This document shows, in pieces, positions 1-7,313 of a stretch of 23,037 nt of DNA (position 1 is its first letter; every line of letters begins with the position of its first letter). The notes under the pieces were generated by a model. It was not told where the DNA came from, did not search any database, and was given only the letters and a program-made list of their open reading frames with translations. A program made the translations under genes and the position numbers. Source of the DNA: DTU036 sp964346475. GTDB lineage: Bacteria > Bacillota > Clostridia > Peptostreptococcales > Acidaminobacteraceae. The stretch lies in the NCBI GenBank assembly GCA_964346475.1, contig CAYFUM010000024.1, positions 1 to 23,037 on the forward strand. Reading direction: 5' to 3'.

Positions 1-3
1 TTT

Positions 4-573
4 TTATACAAATCTTAGCTTTTCTTCAAGGGGCTTCTTCTCTATGGGGCCCGCCTCTTCAACAATGCCACCAAAGGGCATCTGGGCAAGGAGCTCCCAA
101 TTCTGGTCTAGATCCCATCTTTTTCTAATAGCTTCATCTATTACTGGATTGTAGTGTTGAAGACTGGCCCCAATACCTAGGCTTCTTAGCCCATTCCACA
201 AATTAATCTGTAGCATACCCGAGGCTTGATGGCCCCAGTAGTAGAAATTTTTGGCGTAAAGAGGGAAATTCTCCTCTAATTTTGTTATGGTTGGTCTATC
301 TAGATAAAAGAGTATGGTCCCTGCAGCGGCTTTAAATCCGTCTGTCTTCTCCCTGGCTACCATGCCATCAAAGCTATCATGGATTATATCCCAGAGCTCA
401 TCCTGATCCTGGCCCATAAGAACCACGGTTCTAAGACTTTGGGCATTAAAGGCATCGGGACTCAGATCAACTATCTGGCCGATAAGCTTCCTTACTTCCT
501 CCTGGGATACCGGGAGGTTCTTATCCAGTTTATAGATACTTCTTCTCTTACTTACAACATCTAAAAATTCCAT
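4..573 (-). CDS. Nitroreductase family protein
   Basis: A 189-residue protein of the FMN-dependent nitroreductase fold, which usually reduces nitro-aromatics or other electrophiles with NAD(P)H. The exact substrate cannot be told from sequence. The N-terminus has the family's flavin-binding basic pattern (RRSIYKLDKNLPVS, residues 10-23), followed by SPDAFNAQS (about 38-46), typical of the YdjA-like/stress-type nitroreductases. The length is normal for a single-domain member. The ATG at 571-573 has a GAGG ribosome site just upstream. It is the last visible gene of a minus-strand operon, 30 bp after lspA; the stop codon lies at 4-6. A second, longer nitroreductase begins the same operon. The family is firm, the substrate unknown. 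Confidence 0.88.
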   Translation of the reverse strand: MEFLDVVSKRRSIYKLDKNLPVSQEEVRKLIGQIVDLSPDAFNAQSLRTVVLMGQDQDELWDIIHDSFDGMVAREKTDGFKAAAGTILFYLDRPTITKLEENFPLYAKNFYYWGHQASGMLQINLWNGLRSLGIGASLQHYNPVIDEAIRKRWDLDQNWELLAQMPFGGIVEEAGPIEKKPLEEKLRFV

Positions 574-603
574 TTCAACCTCTTTTCATAATCAAACTGG
601 TCC

Positions 604-1083
604 CTATTTACCCAAATCTTGATCTTTATCACTGGATTTTTTAGATTTATATTCTTCCTGGATTAGGGAGAGGATAAGCATAATAGCTCCAAGAGTAATA
701 AAACTATCGGCTACATTAAAGACAGCAAAATTTATAAGCCTAAAATCAAAATAGTCTATGACATAGCCTAGTAGGAGTCTATCGTAGAGGTTACCTATAG
801 CCCCTCCTATTATAAAGGTCAGAGCTACCTCCTCCAGGAGACCACAGCCCTCTTTTTTTCTTTTATTTAAATAATAACTAAGAAAAACCACCATAACGAG
901 GGAAAAAATTCCCAGAGCCAGAGTGTGACCCTTAAAGATACTAAAGGCAGCACCAGTGTTTTCAACATAGGTAAGGTGGAAAACATCTCTCCAAAGGGGA
1001 AGGCTCTCCTCCATCAAAAATAAGGCTGCTAGAAATTTACTAACCCGGTCCAAGAGGACAATTGCAAATATAAGTCCCAGCAT
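604..1083 (-). CDS. lspA: Lipoprotein signal peptidase (signal peptidase II)
   Basis: Integral membrane aspartyl protease that cuts the signal peptide from diacylglyceryl-modified prolipoproteins. At 159 residues the length is typical. Several hydrophobic segments are visible (about 2-24, 56-72, 84-103, 118-141). The two catalytic aspartates sit in the conserved motifs GNLYDR (Asp101) and FNVADSFI (Asp126), and the ENTGAAF motif is present at 41-47. The ATG is one base after the trmB stop and has an AGGAG site 5 nt upstream. The hydrophilic tail (145-159) is lysine-rich and probably cytoplasmic. It shares an operon with a lipoprotein gene (1702-3033), which is a plausible substrate. The assignment is secure. 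Confidence 0.96.
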   Translation of the reverse strand: MLGLIFAIVLLDRVSKFLAALFLMEESLPLWRDVFHLTYVENTGAAFSIFKGHTLALGIFSLVMVVFLSYYLNKRKKEGCGLLEEVALTFIIGGAIGNLYDRLLLGYVIDYFDFRLINFAVFNVADSFITLGAIMLILSLIQEEYKSKKSSDKDQDLGK

Positions 1084-1084
1084 C

Positions 1085-1702
1085 CTAGCTCCTGTACCTT
1101 AGAGCCAGGATTTTTTTTCCTTGACTTGAAAATTTCATTTCATAGTGGGTGGCTATGTTATCAGGCCAGGGCTTTTCTCCGTGGAGGTCATAGGAGATCT
1201 CCAAAGGCTCCTTATCCAGGGCTTTAAGCTCTGCCAGTGTAAAATCAAAAAGAGTCCTGCTGTCGGTCTTAAACTGAACCAGGGAAGCTGGCTTTAGAAT
1301 CCTAGAGTATTCCTCCAGGAGCTTTCTATAGGTAAGCCTCCTTTTATAATGCCTGGGCTTGGGCCAGGGATCTGAAAAATTAAGATAGAGTCCAGAAAAA
1401 ATACCATCTTCTATAAGTGGTATTATATCCTGAATATTCCCAGTCATAAAGAGGACATTGTCAAGCCCTCCAACTTCTCTAGCTGCCTTTAAGGCAAAAT
1501 CGCTACTTCTTTCTATACCAAGAAAATTCCTTTCAGGATGGCGCCTAGCCATCTCCAAAAGGAAGTCTCCCTTGCCAAAGCCTATCTCAAGATCTATGGG
1601 CCTTTTATCAAAGGCCTCTCCTATTGCTCTAGGATCCTCTATCAGAAGATCAGCATACTCTTGGAGTTTTTCCGAAAGATTCTTAATTTTACGAACACGC
1701 AT
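1085..1702 (-). CDS. trmB: tRNA (guanine-N7)-methyltransferase
   Basis: SAM-dependent methyltransferase that makes m7G46 in the tRNA variable loop; 205 residues, usual for bacterial TrmB. The SAM-binding glycine loop is LEIGFGKGDF (38-47), with an acidic GIE at the end of the second strand (62-64). The family signature NFSDPWPKPRHYKRRL lies at 108-123, and the C-terminal THYEMKF motif is present. Its ATG overlaps the stop of the upstream lipoprotein gene by one base (TAATG), so translation is probably coupled. AAGGA lies about 8 nt upstream. lspA follows after one base. The assignment is secure. Confidence 0.96.
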   Translation of the reverse strand: MRVRKIKNLSEKLQEYADLLIEDPRAIGEAFDKRPIDLEIGFGKGDFLLEMARRHPERNFLGIERSSDFALKAAREVGGLDNVLFMTGNIQDIIPLIEDGIFSGLYLNFSDPWPKPRHYKRRLTYRKLLEEYSRILKPASLVQFKTDSRTLFDFTLAELKALDKEPLEISYDLHGEKPWPDNIATHYEMKFSSQGKKILALRYRS

Positions 1703-3033
1703 TAGTCCAGTCCTTCCACAGGGTAGTTGCCATCAACCTGCCAGAGGAGATATTCCTCTATACCAGCTTCTTCAAGGGCTCGGATTTGCTCCTTGATTTC
1801 CTTTATTGAATAGTTCCAGGATTGGAGCCAGGGACGAATTAAAGCCGCTGTTTTTACATTGCTATTACGCTCTAGAGCATAGTTAATGGATATTTTTAAA
1901 ACCTCATAGGGGTTTGCCTCAGGATCGGCCATTCCAAAGACGCCAGGGCCATAGAGGGCAGGATAAAACATAGGGCTTATTACATCCACTACATTGCTAA
2001 GAGCCTCCCACTGCTGGCCTATGGTGACATCTGCCTGTTCTATGGCAGCCCAGCCAAAGACGTCAGCACTGATAAGGGTGTTTTTATCATTGATGTTGGC
2101 CTTGATATACATGAGAAATTTCTGTATAGCCTCGGCCTTGGTCTCATTTCTCTCATTAAGAGCCAGCATGTCGTCTTCAAAGTTATCGGGAAAACGCACA
2201 TAATCAAACTGGATTTCATCGAAACCCATTTCAATAGCCTCATTGGTTAGGGCCAGCAGGTAATCCCAGACCTGACGGTCATAGGGAGAGTTCCAGTACT
2301 GGCCATCGGAGACAAGCAGGCTTCCATCAGCGTGTCTTATGGCTCTTTCCTTATTAAGTTCAGCAAAAATAGGATCCTTAAAAGCAACTATCCTAGCGAT
2401 AAGGTGATAGCCCTGGTCCTTAAGCTCCCTGATAAAGCCCGGCCCATCTTCAAAAAGGGGCATGAGGGCATCAGGAGCAAGTTCCTCCGCAGTCTTGCTT
2501 TCAAAAAGGACCCTACCATAGTCATCATGGAAGTCCATAACCAAAGTATTAATAGCTGAGCCCTTTATCCTATCTAAAAGTTCATAGATAAACTCGGCGT
2601 TATAGGGCATAACGTAAATCCCCTTGGTCTTCACATAGTCCTTGTAGGGCTTATCCTTTACAGTGTAGAGACTATAATCCACCCCTTCCAGGGGCAGGTC
2701 AATATAACTGGTAAAGCGCTTTGAAAGAAACTCTTGATCCACCCAGCCCCTATTTCCATAGTTATCCACCACCAGGGTCTTATCTGCTCTTTTTCTAAAG
2801 ATAAAGACCCTCTCCTGGAAATTTAACTTGCGGATAGGGCTGCCCAGTTCATCCACAAGGAAGACGTCTTTATCCTGGACATAGGCATAATCCTTTGGAA
2901 TTCTTTCCTTTTCTATTTTGTAGGTCTGGACTTGCCCTTCACCTACCTGGTCCCTGTTGATATTACCTGCATTTTTTTCTGGCGAGCAGGCAACGAGGAA
3001 GCCAAGTAGGAGAAGGATAAATAGTTTTCGCAT
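1702..3033 (-). CDS. Lipoprotein with putative glycoside hydrolase domain (DUF4015/GHL13-like)
   Basis: A predicted surface lipoprotein of 443 residues. The signal peptide is short and hydrophobic, with lipobox LVAC and the lipidated cysteine at Cys16. A small SH3-like stretch follows (about 70-105: VFIFRKR...RGWVDQEFL). From about 136 to the end is a TIM-barrel-like domain of the putative glycosyl hydrolase family PF13200/DUF4015: TKGIYVMPYNA (136-146), VMDFHDDYGR (165-174) and FDYVRFP (276-282), the most conserved block of that family. The substrate is unknown; a role on cell-wall or surface polysaccharide is inferred. The ATG has an AAGAGG site 5 nt upstream. The gene starts 8 bp after the stop of the preceding nitroreductase and overlaps trmB by one base. 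Confidence 0.85.
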   Translation of the reverse strand: MRKLFILLLLGFLVACSPEKNAGNINRDQVGEGQVQTYKIEKERIPKDYAYVQDKDVFLVDELGSPIRKLNFQERVFIFRKRADKTLVVDNYGNRGWVDQEFLSKRFTSYIDLPLEGVDYSLYTVKDKPYKDYVKTKGIYVMPYNAEFIYELLDRIKGSAINTLVMDFHDDYGRVLFESKTAEELAPDALMPLFEDGPGFIRELKDQGYHLIARIVAFKDPIFAELNKERAIRHADGSLLVSDGQYWNSPYDRQVWDYLLALTNEAIEMGFDEIQFDYVRFPDNFEDDMLALNERNETKAEAIQKFLMYIKANINDKNTLISADVFGWAAIEQADVTIGQQWEALSNVVDVISPMFYPALYGPGVFGMADPEANPYEVLKISINYALERNSNVKTAALIRPWLQSWNYSIKEIKEQIRALEEAGIEEYLLWQVDGNYPVEGLD

Positions 3034-3041
3034 AAATCCTC

Positions 3042-3932
3042 TTAAAAAGTGAACCTGCCTGCCACCCAGTAGTCATCGGGTATATCATAGTCTTTTTCTA
3101 GACCATTAAACAGCCAGTGGCCTCCCAGGCCATGTCCCTCCATCGCTAATTTAAAGTAATACATTGCAATTCCACCATCTAGACTTTCACTTATACTGCC
3201 GATGCTAGGATTGGTGTGGATGCAAAGCACTATGCTATCGCCATCGATAATAAACTTCCAGGGCTGGCGATTTCCCCAGCTGGGTGCATATTTAAGATAA
3301 TAGTATACCCTATCTATGCCCCTTCTTTCAAGCTCATCATAATCTGCGGTATTGCCCCACCGGTCAAGAAAAACAAAACTAGAAGTCTCCTCTCTTAGAG
3401 GCATGCTATCCTTGGTTTCAAGATTTAATCTGGCATAGCCCTCCTTAAGAGGATTTATTAGAGGACTGGCAAGATTTGAAAAGAGCTTACTAAAGTAGTT
3501 TTCTTCCCTGGGGTAACCCAGGGCCAGAAGCGCTACTAACTCATCTTTTTCCTGCCATCCCATAACTGTTTTGGCAGCATCAGAGTCCACTACACTTATC
3601 CAGCAGCTTCCTATACCCATGCTCATCATTCTTACGACTATGTCTTCCAGCGCGTAGGCGCTCTTTCTAATACTAGGGCACTCTTTTTCTGAAAAGAGGC
3701 CAATGTAATGGGGAGCTTCTATCATAACCCCACTGTAGCCTGCAAATCCCTCCAGTTTGATGGCTGCCCTAGGCCCATCCTCAATAAAAACCAATTCGTA
3801 GCCAGGGATGTTCCCCAGGGGATGAGGAGCCTCCAGCAGGGACCTAACCCTCCTCTTGTCTTCCTCGCTCAGGGATTTGTTTTTATAGTTTCTTACGGAT
3901 CTTCTTTTTTCTAGCAACTCTAATTTATTCAT
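3042..3932 (-). CDS. Nitroreductase family protein (TM1586-type)
   Basis: A 296-residue protein of the nitroreductase superfamily resembling the putative TM nitroreductases (PF14512), in which two nitroreductase-like halves lie in one chain. The N-terminal half starts with KLELLEKRRSVRNYKNKSLS and contains SMGIGSCWISVVDSD. The second half contains the family block LKYAPSWGNRQPWKF followed by DGGIAMYYFKLAMEGHG. Substrate unknown. The reading frame is open two codons further to a GTG at 3938, but the ATG at 3930-3932 is preferred because GGAGG lies 5 nt before it, while the GTG has only a poor site. It is the first gene of the five-gene operon, behind a promoter at 3952-3980. Confidence 0.85.
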   Translation of the reverse strand: MNKLELLEKRRSVRNYKNKSLSEEDKRRVRSLLEAPHPLGNIPGYELVFIEDGPRAAIKLEGFAGYSGVMIEAPHYIGLFSEKECPSIRKSAYALEDIVVRMMSMGIGSCWISVVDSDAAKTVMGWQEKDELVALLALGYPREENYFSKLFSNLASPLINPLKEGYARLNLETKDSMPLREETSSFVFLDRWGNTADYDELERRGIDRVYYYLKYAPSWGNRQPWKFIIDGDSIVLCIHTNPSIGSISESLDGGIAMYYFKLAMEGHGLGGHWLFNGLEKDYDIPDDYWVAGRFTF

Positions 3933-3951
3933 CTCCACCTCCGCTCAATAA

Positions 3952-3980
3952 ATTATAAAGTACTTTTAATAAAATTACAA
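3952..3980 (-). promoter_or_regulatory. Sigma-A promoter of the nitroreductase-lspA operon
   Basis: On the minus strand a perfect -10 box TATAAT (3952-3957) lies 17 bp downstream of TTGTAA (3975-3980, 4 of 6 to consensus). Transcription would start near 3945, leaving a leader of about a dozen bases before the ATG at 3932 that includes GGAGG. It is back to back with the promoter of the beta-CASP gene. Confidence 0.6.
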
Positions 3981-3995
3981 GACTAGGGGTATAAT
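3966..3995 (+). promoter_or_regulatory. Sigma-A promoter of the beta-CASP gene
   Basis: A perfect -10 box TATAAT lies at 3990-3995, about 20 nt before the ATG at 4014. The best -35 candidate, TTAATA (3966-3971, 18 bp spacing), is weak, so the upstream boundary is uncertain. It overlaps the divergent promoter on the other strand, so the two may compete. Confidence 0.5.
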
Positions 3996-4013
3996 AGACA
4001 AAAGGAGGTCCTT

Positions 4014-5294
4014 ATGCTTATTAAATCCCTGGGGGGTGCCGGTCAAGTCACGGGTTCCTGCCACAAAATAATTTCCAGTGAAACTTTCTTATTGGACTGC
4101 GGTCTCTTCCAAGGACCAAGAAGAATCCAGGCTCAAAATTATAATAACTTTCCCTATAATTCCAGAGAGATAGACTTTGTCCTGCTTAGCCATGGCCATC
4201 TTGACCACTGCGGCCGTCTACCTCTTCTGGTGAAAAAAGGCTTTAGCGGTCCTATATATACTACCAGGGCTACAGCTGAAATTACCCGCCTCATGCTCTA
4301 TGATAGCGCCAAAATTCAAGAACTCCTGCCTAATCCACTTTACTCAACCAGCGATGTAGATAAGGCTCTATCTCTTATATACCCAGTTGAGGCAAATAAA
4401 GAGATAAAACACGGAAATACCTACTTTTCTTTCCAACCTTCGGGGCATATTCTGGGTGCCCACTGGATTAAGGTCCATACCGATGGAAAAATCATCAGTT
4501 TCAGCGGAGACCTGGGTAGGTATGATTGTCCCTACTATCCAAGGCCCCAGGATATAGGAAGAAGTGACTACCTAATACTGGAGAGCACCATAGGTCCCCG
4601 CCTCCACCCTCCCCTGGAAGAAAGCCTCATAAGCCTCTACAGGGAGGTAAGTAAAAACATTGAAAAAAGAAGGCAGATTCTTATACCCGCCTTCTCCATT
4701 GGCCGTACTCAGGAACTGGTCTCCTCCCTGGTGGAAGAGGCCCAGAAGGAGGCAAACCAGGACTTCTTTAAGACCCCTATTATAGTAGATTCAAGGCTAG
4801 CAATTGAGGGCTTTAGACTATTTAAAGATTATCCTAGTCTTCACAGGATTTCCTCCGCCAATCTAAGTCCCAGCAATCTGTTTCTGGGGGACTACTGGTC
4901 TGCCCCCCAGAGCTCGGGAAGCCAGATAATCATATCCGCCTCGGGAATGCTAGAAGGAGGGCCAGTCCTTGACCATGCCACTAGACTCCTGCCAAGGGAT
5001 GATACTACAGTTCTACTTACTGGCTACCAGGGAGAGGAAACCCTGGGTAGAGAGCTAGAGGAAGGAAAAAAAGAGGTCAGGATTTCTGGCAAGAAGGTCC
5101 CTGTCAAGGCCCAGATTCTTTCTATTAATGGCCTGTCGGGCCATGGTGATGGTAGTGACTTAAAGCGCTTTGTCTCCACGGCTCAAGGCCTTAAGGAGCT
5201 AATTCTAGTCCACGGTGAGGCCCACAGCCTAGAAGCCACTAGAGAAATGTTTGATGGCAATTACAGGGTCCGTATCCAGACCATGGAAGAATAA
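4014..5294 (+). CDS. MBL-fold metallohydrolase with beta-CASP and RNA-specificity domains
   Basis: A 426-residue zinc-dependent nuclease-like protein of the beta-CASP branch of the metallo-beta-lactamase fold, a group that cuts or trims RNA. Metal-site motifs visible: LLDCG (26-30), SHGHLDH (59-65, the HxHxDH motif), SGHILGAHW, FSGDLGR with the metal aspartate, and LILEST. The middle carries the beta-CASP insert (IPAFSIGRTQEL, then IIISASGMLEGG). The C-terminal GLSGHGD motif belongs to the RMMBL RNA-specificity domain. The length matches the standalone bacterial family, distinct from RNase J. A strong AAAGGAGG site lies just before the ATG, behind a TATAAT box. It is a single-gene unit convergent with the GDPD gene. 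Family firm; RNA target unknown. Confidence 0.9.
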   Translation: MLIKSLGGAGQVTGSCHKIISSETFLLDCGLFQGPRRIQAQNYNNFPYNSREIDFVLLSHGHLDHCGRLPLLVKKGFSGPIYTTRATAEITRLMLYDSAKIQELLPNPLYSTSDVDKALSLIYPVEANKEIKHGNTYFSFQPSGHILGAHWIKVHTDGKIISFSGDLGRYDCPYYPRPQDIGRSDYLILESTIGPRLHPPLEESLISLYREVSKNIEKRRQILIPAFSIGRTQELVSSLVEEAQKEANQDFFKTPIIVDSRLAIEGFRLFKDYPSLHRISSANLSPSNLFLGDYWSAPQSSGSQIIISASGMLEGGPVLDHATRLLPRDDTTVLLTGYQGEETLGRELEEGKKEVRISGKKVPVKAQILSINGLSGHGDGSDLKRFVSTAQGLKELILVHGEAHSLEATREMFDGNYRVRIQTMEE

Positions 5295-5312
5295 TACTAG
5301 AGATCCCCTTAA

Positions 5313-6086
5313 CTAAGCCAAATAGTCTTCAAAAATCACCCCATCAAAATATTCCTTCTTTTCCTCTGGAGACTTTAGGGTATAGCAAAAACTTGGAAGC
5401 CCAAGTTTACTTGCTAGCCAGGGAGCAAGGCCCCCCTGCTTTTCATAGGCTATAAAATCCGGCCTAGAAATAAAATTGTAAAGAAGGTATTTCATCATAA
5501 AGTCATTAAAAAGACCCTGGTCTAAATTAGGCCCCGAAAGCTGACCCCTGATAACCTGGGGTCTGTTTTTTCTGTACCAGTAAAGGACAAGGGGGTGGAA
5601 GCTTTCAATCATATAAGCACCCTCATAGTTGTCCATAAGAGCCTGGACCCTACTGGCAGTGTCAAAGTGATTTGACTCACTTTTTATCTCCAGTAGCAGG
5701 GGAACCCTAGCCCCTATTAGTCCCAGGGCTTCTTCCAGACTAGCTATAGTCTCCTGACTTGAAAACACCTTCATCTGGGCCAGCTCAGATGTAGAAAAAT
5801 CTGAGAGCTTTCTATCTAGTCCAGTGGATCTAAGTAGGTCCTCATCGTGGTGGATAACCAGACCATCCTTAGACACCCTGACATCCATCTCTATACCATA
5901 GCCAGCTTCCACTGCCTTTTTAATAGCTGCCAGGGTATTTTCTGGACTCTCTTTATCATGGAGCCCCCTATGGGCGTAACTATAGTCTAAAAAGCCTCTG
6001 GTTTCTTTATTTTTTTTACATCTTGGCTTAATTAGAAAAACCAGGCCTCCTAGTAGAAGGCCTAGAAAAATAAGGGTCTTTTTCAT
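5313..6086 (-). CDS. Membrane-anchored glycerophosphodiester phosphodiesterase family protein
   Basis: A GDPD-family hydrolase of 257 residues that splits glycerophosphodiesters into glycerol-3-phosphate and an alcohol. One N-terminal membrane segment (about 4-19) is followed by a basic patch, suggesting an extracytoplasmic, anchored domain. The catalytic set is visible: HRG with His39, the PENT motif (48-51), EMDVR with Glu66 and Asp68, and HHDEDLLRSTG (79-89). The ATG overlaps the stop of the upstream alcohol dehydrogenase by 4 bases (ATGA), so the two are co-translated. It converges with the beta-CASP gene, with only 18 bp between them and no clear hairpin terminator. The family is clear; the in vivo substrate (phospholipid breakdown product or teichoic acid) is not. 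Confidence 0.88.
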   Translation of the reverse strand: MKKTLIFLGLLLGGLVFLIKPRCKKNKETRGFLDYSYAHRGLHDKESPENTLAAIKKAVEAGYGIEMDVRVSKDGLVIHHDEDLLRSTGLDRKLSDFSTSELAQMKVFSSQETIASLEEALGLIGARVPLLLEIKSESNHFDTASRVQALMDNYEGAYMIESFHPLVLYWYRKNRPQVIRGQLSGPNLDQGLFNDFMMKYLLYNFISRPDFIAYEKQGGLAPWLASKLGLPSFCYTLKSPEEKKEYFDGVIFEDYLA

Positions 6087-7252
6087 CTCCTTAAAGAGCT
6101 CCTGTAGATATTTAAAATATCCTCCTCATCCAGCTCCACGAAGCCCTGGAGGGGGCCTGATCTATGCTGGATAATTTTTTTAGCCATAAGTTCCAGATCT
6201 TCTTCACCTATACCCACCTCCTCAAGACTAAGGGGTAGATTAAGTCCCTCATCAAAAAACTCCTCCAGTGCATCTATAGCCCCCAGGGCGTCTCTATATT
6301 CATCTCCACTAGCAGGAAGGTCAAAGACATAGTATCCCAGCTCAGCAATTTTTCTTGCAGTACCATACTTTAGTGCCTGGCGTAAAAATGGCCCCGTAAG
6401 GATGGCTAGACCCACTCCATGGGTCAGATCATAAAAGGCGCTGAGCTCATGCTCCAGGGCGTGGACACTCCAGGGAACTCCCTTTCCTGCGCTTAAAAGC
6501 CCATTGATTGCCCAGGAGCCTGCCCACATTAGATTGGCTCTGGCTTCATAGTTCTCGGGCTCCTCTAAAACCACAGGTCCATAGTGGAGGCAGGTTTTAA
6601 GCAGGCCCTCTGCCAGCCTATCTGCAAGGAAGTTTTTACTATCCACCATGAAGTAGCTCTCCAAGGCGTGGCTCATGATATCTGCAACTCCTGCTGCTGT
6701 CATCTTTTTTGATACGCTAAAACTATATCTTGGATTTAAAAGGGAGAACCTGGGCTGGACATGGGGAGAGGACCAGCCAAATTTCTCTTTTGTCTTCATA
6801 TTGCTGATAACTGATATACTATCCATCTCAGAACCCGTAGCTGCTAGGGTCAAAACTGTGCCTAGGGGAAGGGCATCCTCTACAGTGGTTTTACCCAGGA
6901 CAAAATCCCAGACTTGTCCTGGGGTCCTTACCCCTGCTGCTATGGCCTTGGCTGCATCAATTACTGAACCGCCCCCCAGGGCTAGGACCATATCAACCCC
7001 TTCCTTTTTAGCCAGCTCAATACCAGCCTCCACTGACTCCAATCTGGGGTTGGGCTCAATGCCTGAAAATTCTATTACTTCCAGTCCCTCCAGGGCACCC
7101 AGAACCTCATCATATATACCTGCTCTTTTTACCGAGTCTCCCCCATAGACCAGGAGGATTTTAGATCCATAGACCTGGCACTCAGCTTTTAGCTGGTCTA
7201 TTTTTTCCCCAAAGAGTATTTTAGTGTCCACATGAAAAACAAAATCCTGCAT
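6083..7252 (-). CDS. Iron-containing alcohol dehydrogenase (butanol dehydrogenase-like)
   Basis: NAD(P)H-dependent group III alcohol dehydrogenase of 389 residues, closest in pattern to the butanol dehydrogenase/YugJ group. It would reduce aldehydes to alcohols in fermentation. The dinucleotide-binding GGGS lies at 93-96, and the predicted metal ligands are Asp191, His195, His264 and His278 within ADIMSHALE and HALEHEL...THGVG. The frame is open two codons further to a GTG at 7258, but the ATG at 7250-7252 is preferred: it has GAGG 7 nt upstream and gives the usual family N-terminus (MQDFVFHVDTKILFG). Its stop overlaps the GDPD start. It lies downstream of the PFOR gene but is separated from it by a terminator, so it probably has its own promoter. 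Confidence 0.9.
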   Translation of the reverse strand: MQDFVFHVDTKILFGEKIDQLKAECQVYGSKILLVYGGDSVKRAGIYDEVLGALEGLEVIEFSGIEPNPRLESVEAGIELAKKEGVDMVLALGGGSVIDAAKAIAAGVRTPGQVWDFVLGKTTVEDALPLGTVLTLAATGSEMDSISVISNMKTKEKFGWSSPHVQPRFSLLNPRYSFSVSKKMTAAGVADIMSHALESYFMVDSKNFLADRLAEGLLKTCLHYGPVVLEEPENYEARANLMWAGSWAINGLLSAGKGVPWSVHALEHELSAFYDLTHGVGLAILTGPFLRQALKYGTARKIAELGYYVFDLPASGDEYRDALGAIDALEEFFDEGLNLPLSLEEVGIGEEDLELMAKKIIQHRSGPLQGFVELDEEDILNIYRSSLRR

Positions 7253-7287
7253 AAGCACACCTCTAATAAAAATTATTTTCTAAAGAA

Positions 7288-7308
7288 AAGGCGCCTCTAG
7301 GGCGCCTT
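7288..7308 (-). terminator. Rho-independent terminator of the PFOR gene
   Basis: Perfect inverted repeat AAGGCGCC (7288-7295) / GGCGCCTT (7301-7308) with a 5-nt loop. On the minus strand it is followed by TTCTTT, and it begins 5 bp after the PFOR stop. Confidence 0.9.
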
Positions 7309-7313
7309 CTAGT

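Noticed and set aside
1458..1796. Long open frames opposite trmB, tyrS, the alcohol dehydrogenase and the sigma-54 regulator
   Set aside because: They lie wholly opposite well-identified genes, lack ribosome sites and have low-complexity Ser/Leu-rich translations.
5295..5312. Terminator between the convergent beta-CASP and GDPD genes
   Set aside because: Only 18 bp separate the stops and no stem with a T-run is visible.
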